From: an archaeon
Lineage (GTDB): Archaea; Thermoproteota; Nitrososphaeria; Nitrososphaerales; UBA183
Assembly (NCBI GenBank): GCA_021807225.1
Contig: JAKAPI010000002.1
Span: 1 to 64,000 of the forward strand
Length of the DNA stretch: 64,000 nucleotides
Direction: 5' to 3'
Positions 61,248 through 64,000 of the stretch are shown one piece after another; within the stretch, counting starts at the first letter, position 1; the number at the start of each line of letters is the position of its first letter. The position numbers and the translations under genes are program-made. Under the pieces are notes generated by a model. It worked only from the letters and a program-made list of their open reading frames with translations. It did not search any database and was not told the origin of the DNA.

Positions 61248-61691
61248 ATGGATGAGAGGCGCTTCGGTCTCGGGCTGGCCGTGGGGGTTCTCCTTGGCGT
61301 GGCAATCGTGGCTGCTTCGGGAGGGCTGGCGGCAGCACAGCTCATGCGGCTGCCTGCCTCTACCAACGAAAAGGCCCTCACGACGACGCTGACCCAGACC
61401 ACGACCGTCAGATCCCCGCAGACGTCGGTGCCGACGGGAACCAACGGAACCCAGGGGCTTCAGGTGACCCCGTCTAATGCCACCACAGGCAACTCCGCGG
61501 CCACCAATGCCTTCCTGTTCAGCGTCAGCTCGATTCAGGCTGCCCTGCCGTCGACGAGTTTCGCGGCCATCGCCTCCCAGAGCCCGGCCTCGAACGCCCT
61601 GTTGATCGTCCCAGTAGCGGTCGCCCTGCTCCTCGGCGCATTCGTCTACAGGGTCTACGCCAAAGGCAAAACTGCCGACGAAGAAGACTGA
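61248..61691 (+). CDS. Membrane protein with Thr-rich exterior
   Basis: A 147-residue protein with an N-terminal TM/signal (about 7-28), a Thr/Asn-rich extracytoplasmic segment and a C-terminal TM helix (about 116-133) with a charged tail. A GGGGGAG ribosome-binding site is about 13 nt upstream. No family recognised. It follows the wHTH gene by 40 nt and may be co-transcribed. Confidence 0.6.
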   Translation: MDERRFGLGLAVGVLLGVAIVAASGGLAAAQLMRLPASTNEKALTTTLTQTTTVRSPQTSVPTGTNGTQGLQVTPSNATTGNSAATNAFLFSVSSIQAALPSTSFAAIASQSPASNALLIVPVAVALLLGAFVYRVYAKGKTADEED

Positions 61692-61704
61692 GGCCTGCGC
61701 CGAC

Positions 61705-62088
61705 CTACTTCGGGACCAGGAACTCTCTGCTGTTTGGCTCTTTGCCGTTCCAGCGCTTCGACCATCCGGCAAGGTCGCACAGGATCTTGTAGACCTCATG
61801 CCCTTTGACGGTCAGCGAGTATTCGATCCTCGGCTTCTCTTCCGCGTAGACCTTCCTTTGCACGACGCCGAACTTCTCAAGCTGTGTCAGCCGCTCTGCG
61901 AGAGACGTGGCGCTTATCCCTTTGATGTGTCTCTTGAGCTCGTTGAACCTCGTAGGCTCTATCTGGCCGAGCATATGGATGGTGGGGAACGTCCAGGTCC
62001 TCGACATCTCGTTCCATGTCTGATGTACGACTGAGCAGGAAGCCACGACTTTCGGGTCAAGCTGCTCGGACTTGGTCACACTGGCCAT
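61705..62088 (-). CDS. HxlR-type winged-helix regulator
   Basis: A 127-residue HxlR-family wHTH protein. FNELKRHIKGISATSLAERLTQLEKFGVVQRKV is the diagnostic HTH. The N-terminal CSVVHQTWN contains Cys18, at the position of redox-sensing Cys in some HxlR proteins. It is divergent from a PPOX-flavoprotein/HtrA operon and shares the TATA region with it, so it probably controls it. Confidence 0.9.
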   Translation of the reverse strand: MASVTKSEQLDPKVVASCSVVHQTWNEMSRTWTFPTIHMLGQIEPTRFNELKRHIKGISATSLAERLTQLEKFGVVQRKVYAEEKPRIEYSLTVKGHEVYKILCDLAGWSKRWNGKEPNSREFLVPK

Positions 62089-62115
62089 TGCTAGTTAGTC
62101 GGGAAGAACTACTGG

Positions 62116-62123
62116 TTTTAAAA
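62116..62123. promoter_or_regulatory. Palindromic TATA box shared by two divergent genes
   Basis: TTTTAAAA lies about 28 nt before ATG 62148 (PPOX) and about 31 nt before ATG 62088 (HxlR). No other A/T-rich box occurs in the 59-bp gap. Both transcripts would be nearly leaderless. Confidence 0.6.
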
Positions 62124-62147
62124 TCTAGCGAGGAGGCGAACTATCGC

Positions 62148-62525
62148 ATGATACGCGAGGGCCGTCCTGAAGCGCAGACGGGCCAGCCTTTCAGCGACGC
62201 GGAGGCGACCTACCTGGCCGAGAACTTCATCGGAAGGGTCGCCACTGCTTCACGCGACGGGGCTCCGCACGTGGTCCCAGTCAGTTACAGGTTCGACGGC
62301 ACGGCCATCCTCTTCGGCGGTCGGAACCTCACTTCTAGCCTGAAGTACAGGAACCTGATGTCGAACAGCAAGGTCGCCTTCGTCGTGGACGACGTCGTCT
62401 CCACCGACCCCTGGCGGGTGAGGGGGCTGGAGATTCGGGGGAGAGCGGAACCGGTCACCATAGACGGTGTGAGCATGGTTAGGATAATCCCGCTCAACAT
62501 AAGGAGCTGGGGACTGGGGATCTGA
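62148..62525 (+). CDS. PPOX/FDOR-class flavin- or F420-binding protein
   Basis: A 125-residue split-barrel protein. EATYLAENFIGRVATASRDGAPHVVPVSYRFDGTAILFGG and SLKYRNLMSNSKVAFVVDDV are the typical first and second halves. ATG 62148 is chosen from the TATA position; the longer frame to 62016 overlaps the divergent regulator gene. Two bases separate its stop from the downstream HtrA start, so they form an operon, an uncommon partnership. Confidence 0.88.
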   Translation: MIREGRPEAQTGQPFSDAEATYLAENFIGRVATASRDGAPHVVPVSYRFDGTAILFGGRNLTSSLKYRNLMSNSKVAFVVDDVVSTDPWRVRGLEIRGRAEPVTIDGVSMVRIIPLNIRSWGLGI

Positions 62526-62527
62526 CC

Positions 62528-63487
62528 ATGGCACTGTCAGGACTCGAAGGTCAGGTCACCGGCGCGGTCGACAAGCTCAGCGAGAGCATCGTCGGCGTCA
62601 GCAGCATGAGGCTCGAACGGAGGTTCTTCGGCATAGTCCCGCTCGAGGGTCAAGGTTCCGGGATAGTCTTGGACAGGAAAGGGCTCATCGTTACTAACAA
62701 CCACGTCATCGACGGCGCCAACCAGGTGCACGTCAGCCTCAAGGACGGGAGGACGTTCACCGGAGAGGTCGTCGGCTCCGACGAAGCCACAGACGTGGCG
62801 GTCATCAGGGTCGACGCCTCAGACCTCCCCGCGGCCGAGCTGGGGGACTCGGAGGCGGTCAAGGTGGGCCAGTTCGTCCTCGCCATCGGCAACGCGCTCG
62901 CCCTCCCAGGGGGCCCCACCGTTTCAATGGGGGTCCTGAGCGCGAAGGGGAGGCCCCTGCCTGGCTCCGACTTCATCTTCGAGGGGCTCCTGCAGACCGA
63001 CGCGGCGGTCAACCCGGGCAACAGCGGGGGGCCGCTCGCCGACCTCGACGGGCGGATCATAGGCATCACCACCCTCATGATACCCTACGCCCAGGGGATG
63101 GGGTTCGCCATCCCGATCAACACAGTCAAGCGCATCTCCCAGGAGATCCTCCAGAACGGCAGGGTCGCCCGCAGATGGATAGGCATCTCCGGCATCGACG
63201 TCAGCCCCCAGCTTGCCCGGAGGTACGACCTCCAGGCCGAGTCGGGGTTCCTTGTGGCCGAGGTGGTCCCGCGCAGCCCGGCGGAGTACGCGGGGCTCCG
63301 CAACGGCGACGTGATAGTGGGAGCTGACGGTGCAGAGGTGAAGCATACGAAGGACCTGCTGCTCGCGGTATCCAAGTCGGGCGCCGGTGGCAGGATGAGG
63401 CTGGACATCAACAGGATAGGGAGGAAGGGGTCCATCGAGGTCGCCCCGACCGAGGCACCCCCGGTCCAGAACTACGGCGGAAGGTAG
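62528..63487 (+). CDS. Intracellular HtrA-like serine protease with PDZ domain
   Basis: A 319-residue S1C protease without a signal or TM segment, hence probably cytoplasmic. The triad is His59 (NNHVIDG), Asp89 (TDVAVIRV) and Ser166 (NPGNSGGPL). The PDZ domain is at about 215-300 (RRWIGISGIDVSPQ, VVPRSPAEYAGLRNGD). It differs from the exported enzyme at 4316-5560. The PPOX gene and HxlR regulator next to it hint at stress-linked protein quality control. Confidence 0.92.
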   Translation: MALSGLEGQVTGAVDKLSESIVGVSSMRLERRFFGIVPLEGQGSGIVLDRKGLIVTNNHVIDGANQVHVSLKDGRTFTGEVVGSDEATDVAVIRVDASDLPAAELGDSEAVKVGQFVLAIGNALALPGGPTVSMGVLSAKGRPLPGSDFIFEGLLQTDAAVNPGNSGGPLADLDGRIIGITTLMIPYAQGMGFAIPINTVKRISQEILQNGRVARRWIGISGIDVSPQLARRYDLQAESGFLVAEVVPRSPAEYAGLRNGDVIVGADGAEVKHTKDLLLAVSKSGAGGRMRLDINRIGRKGSIEVAPTEAPPVQNYGGR

Positions 63488-63527
63488 CGCGCTCAACGAT
63501 TATTAGCGGAAGGGCTGCGGGGAGGTT

Positions 63528-64000
63528 GTGAAGCGGAGCGTCCAGGCGGCCGTCCTCTGTGGGGGGCGTGGGGAAAGGCTGAGGCCGCTGACCGACTATT
63601 TCCAGAAGGTGATGATCCCGATAGGCCCGAAGAAGCTGCCCCTCCTCGCGTACACCGTGGCCATGATACGGCACCACGGCATAACAAAGATCGCCCTGCT
63701 CACAGGCTACCGCTCAGAGGACATCAAGCGCTACTTCAAAGACGGCTCGGCCCAGAAGGTGAAGATCTACTACTCTGAAGACGAGCCGGGGGTGGGCGGG
63801 AGCCTCAACGCCGTCGCAAACGCGCTCAAAGGGGGCGCCATAGGGAGATGCGACGAACTGCTGATCTACTACGGCGACATCCTGACGGACCTCAACATCA
63901 CGGAGCTCCTGAAGACCCACAGGAGCACCGGGGCTGACGTCACCCTCGTCCTCGACAAGGGCTACACCCTCCCCGTGGGGGTAGCCGAGGTGGAGGGCGG
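63528..64000 (+). CDS. Sugar-phosphate nucleotidyltransferase (truncated by window end)
   Basis: The first 157 residues of an NTP-transferase of the RmlA/GlmU-N type, which makes NDP-sugars. GTG start with a TTATTAG box about 26 nt upstream. AAVLCGGRGERLRPLTDYFQKVMIPIG is the nucleotide-binding loop with the catalytic Arg and Lys. The Asp of YYGDILTDLN holds the metal. The rest lies beyond the window. The second domain, and hence the sugar, cannot be seen. Confidence 0.88.
   Translation, partial: MKRSVQAAVLCGGRGERLRPLTDYFQKVMIPIGPKKLPLLAYTVAMIRHHGITKIALLTGYRSEDIKRYFKDGSAQKVKIYYSEDEPGVGGSLNAVANALKGGAIGRCDELLIYYGDILTDLNITELLKTHRSTGADVTLVLDKGYTLPVGVAEVEG

Noticed and set aside
1..64000. CRISPR array, insertion sequence or prophage
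   Set aside because: No regularly spaced repeats, transposase, integrase or terminal inverted repeats were found on either strand.

Overview
The window is GC-rich archaeal DNA. It encodes a transcription factor B, a thermosome subunit, a CdvB/ESCRT-III protein, two geranylgeranyl-reductase-type flavoproteins, PolX, NurA and HerA, and two tRNA genes interrupted by small introns, one of them outside the anticodon loop. CdvB, NADH-dehydrogenase-type Nuo subunits and non-canonical tRNA introns together fit the Thermoproteota, most likely a Nitrososphaeria (Thaumarchaeota) lineage. No ammonia-oxidation gene is present. The enzymes seen (acetate uptake and activation, proline dehydrogenase, gamma-glutamyltransferase-like enzyme, M20 and M24 peptidases) suggest an organotroph using acetate, peptides and amino acids. 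The lineage is an inference; no marker gene here settles it. Many genes start with TTG or GTG about 25-35 nt downstream of a TATA-like box, so leaderless transcription looks common.

Layout. 0.1-5.6 kb: plus-strand genes for a double-RAM protein, a tandem winged-helix regulator, TFB, a cupredoxin and an exported HtrA protease; four of these share one 30-bp promoter element. 5.7-14.8 kb: MscS channel, DHA2 transporter, free-standing LigD phosphoesterase, B12-type radical SAM protein, HprK/PEPCK-fold kinase, TauE plus DUF1634 exporter pair, HAD phosphatase. 14.8-20.4 kb: a tight five-gene minus-strand operon (2-hydroxyacid dehydrogenase, ThDP enzyme, M20 amidohydrolase, MBL hydrolase, LigB-type dioxygenase). 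21.2-25.6 kb: acetate module (AMP-forming acetyl-CoA synthetase, Pat-like GNAT, AcuC-like deacetylase, SatP-like transporter). 25.9-34.1 kb: tRNA-Leu, PolX, RAM protein, M24 peptidase, proline dehydrogenase, a 58-residue protein, an ArsR-like regulator, Ggt-like enzyme, DUF4382 protein, a frameshifted membrane gene and tRNA-Arg with two introns. 34.2-40.0 kb: AlaX, a flavoprotein, citrate synthase with a DNA-binding-like N-terminal extension, a CBS protein and nuoABCD only. 40.1-53.6 kb: EamA transporter, MscL, CdvB, TrmB/geranylgeranyl reductase divergent pair, HExxH peptidase, PPOX protein, TetR, adenylate cyclase-TPR, thermosome, pterin dehydratase, small unknown proteins and a nucleotidyltransferase. 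53.7-57.2 kb: NurA-HerA. 57.2-64.0 kb: second DHA2 transporter, CoA-binding protein, DUF4349/PKD surface protein, membrane-bound HTH protein, HxlR/PPOX divergent pair, intracellular HtrA and a truncated sugar nucleotidyltransferase.

The most unusual signals are the shared 30-bp promoter element, the acetate/acetylation gene set, citrate synthase carrying a ribbon-helix-helix-like extension behind an inverted repeat over its own TATA box, two divergent regulator/target pairs that each appear to share one palindromic TATA box, and a tRNA-Arg with both a D-loop and an anticodon-loop intron.
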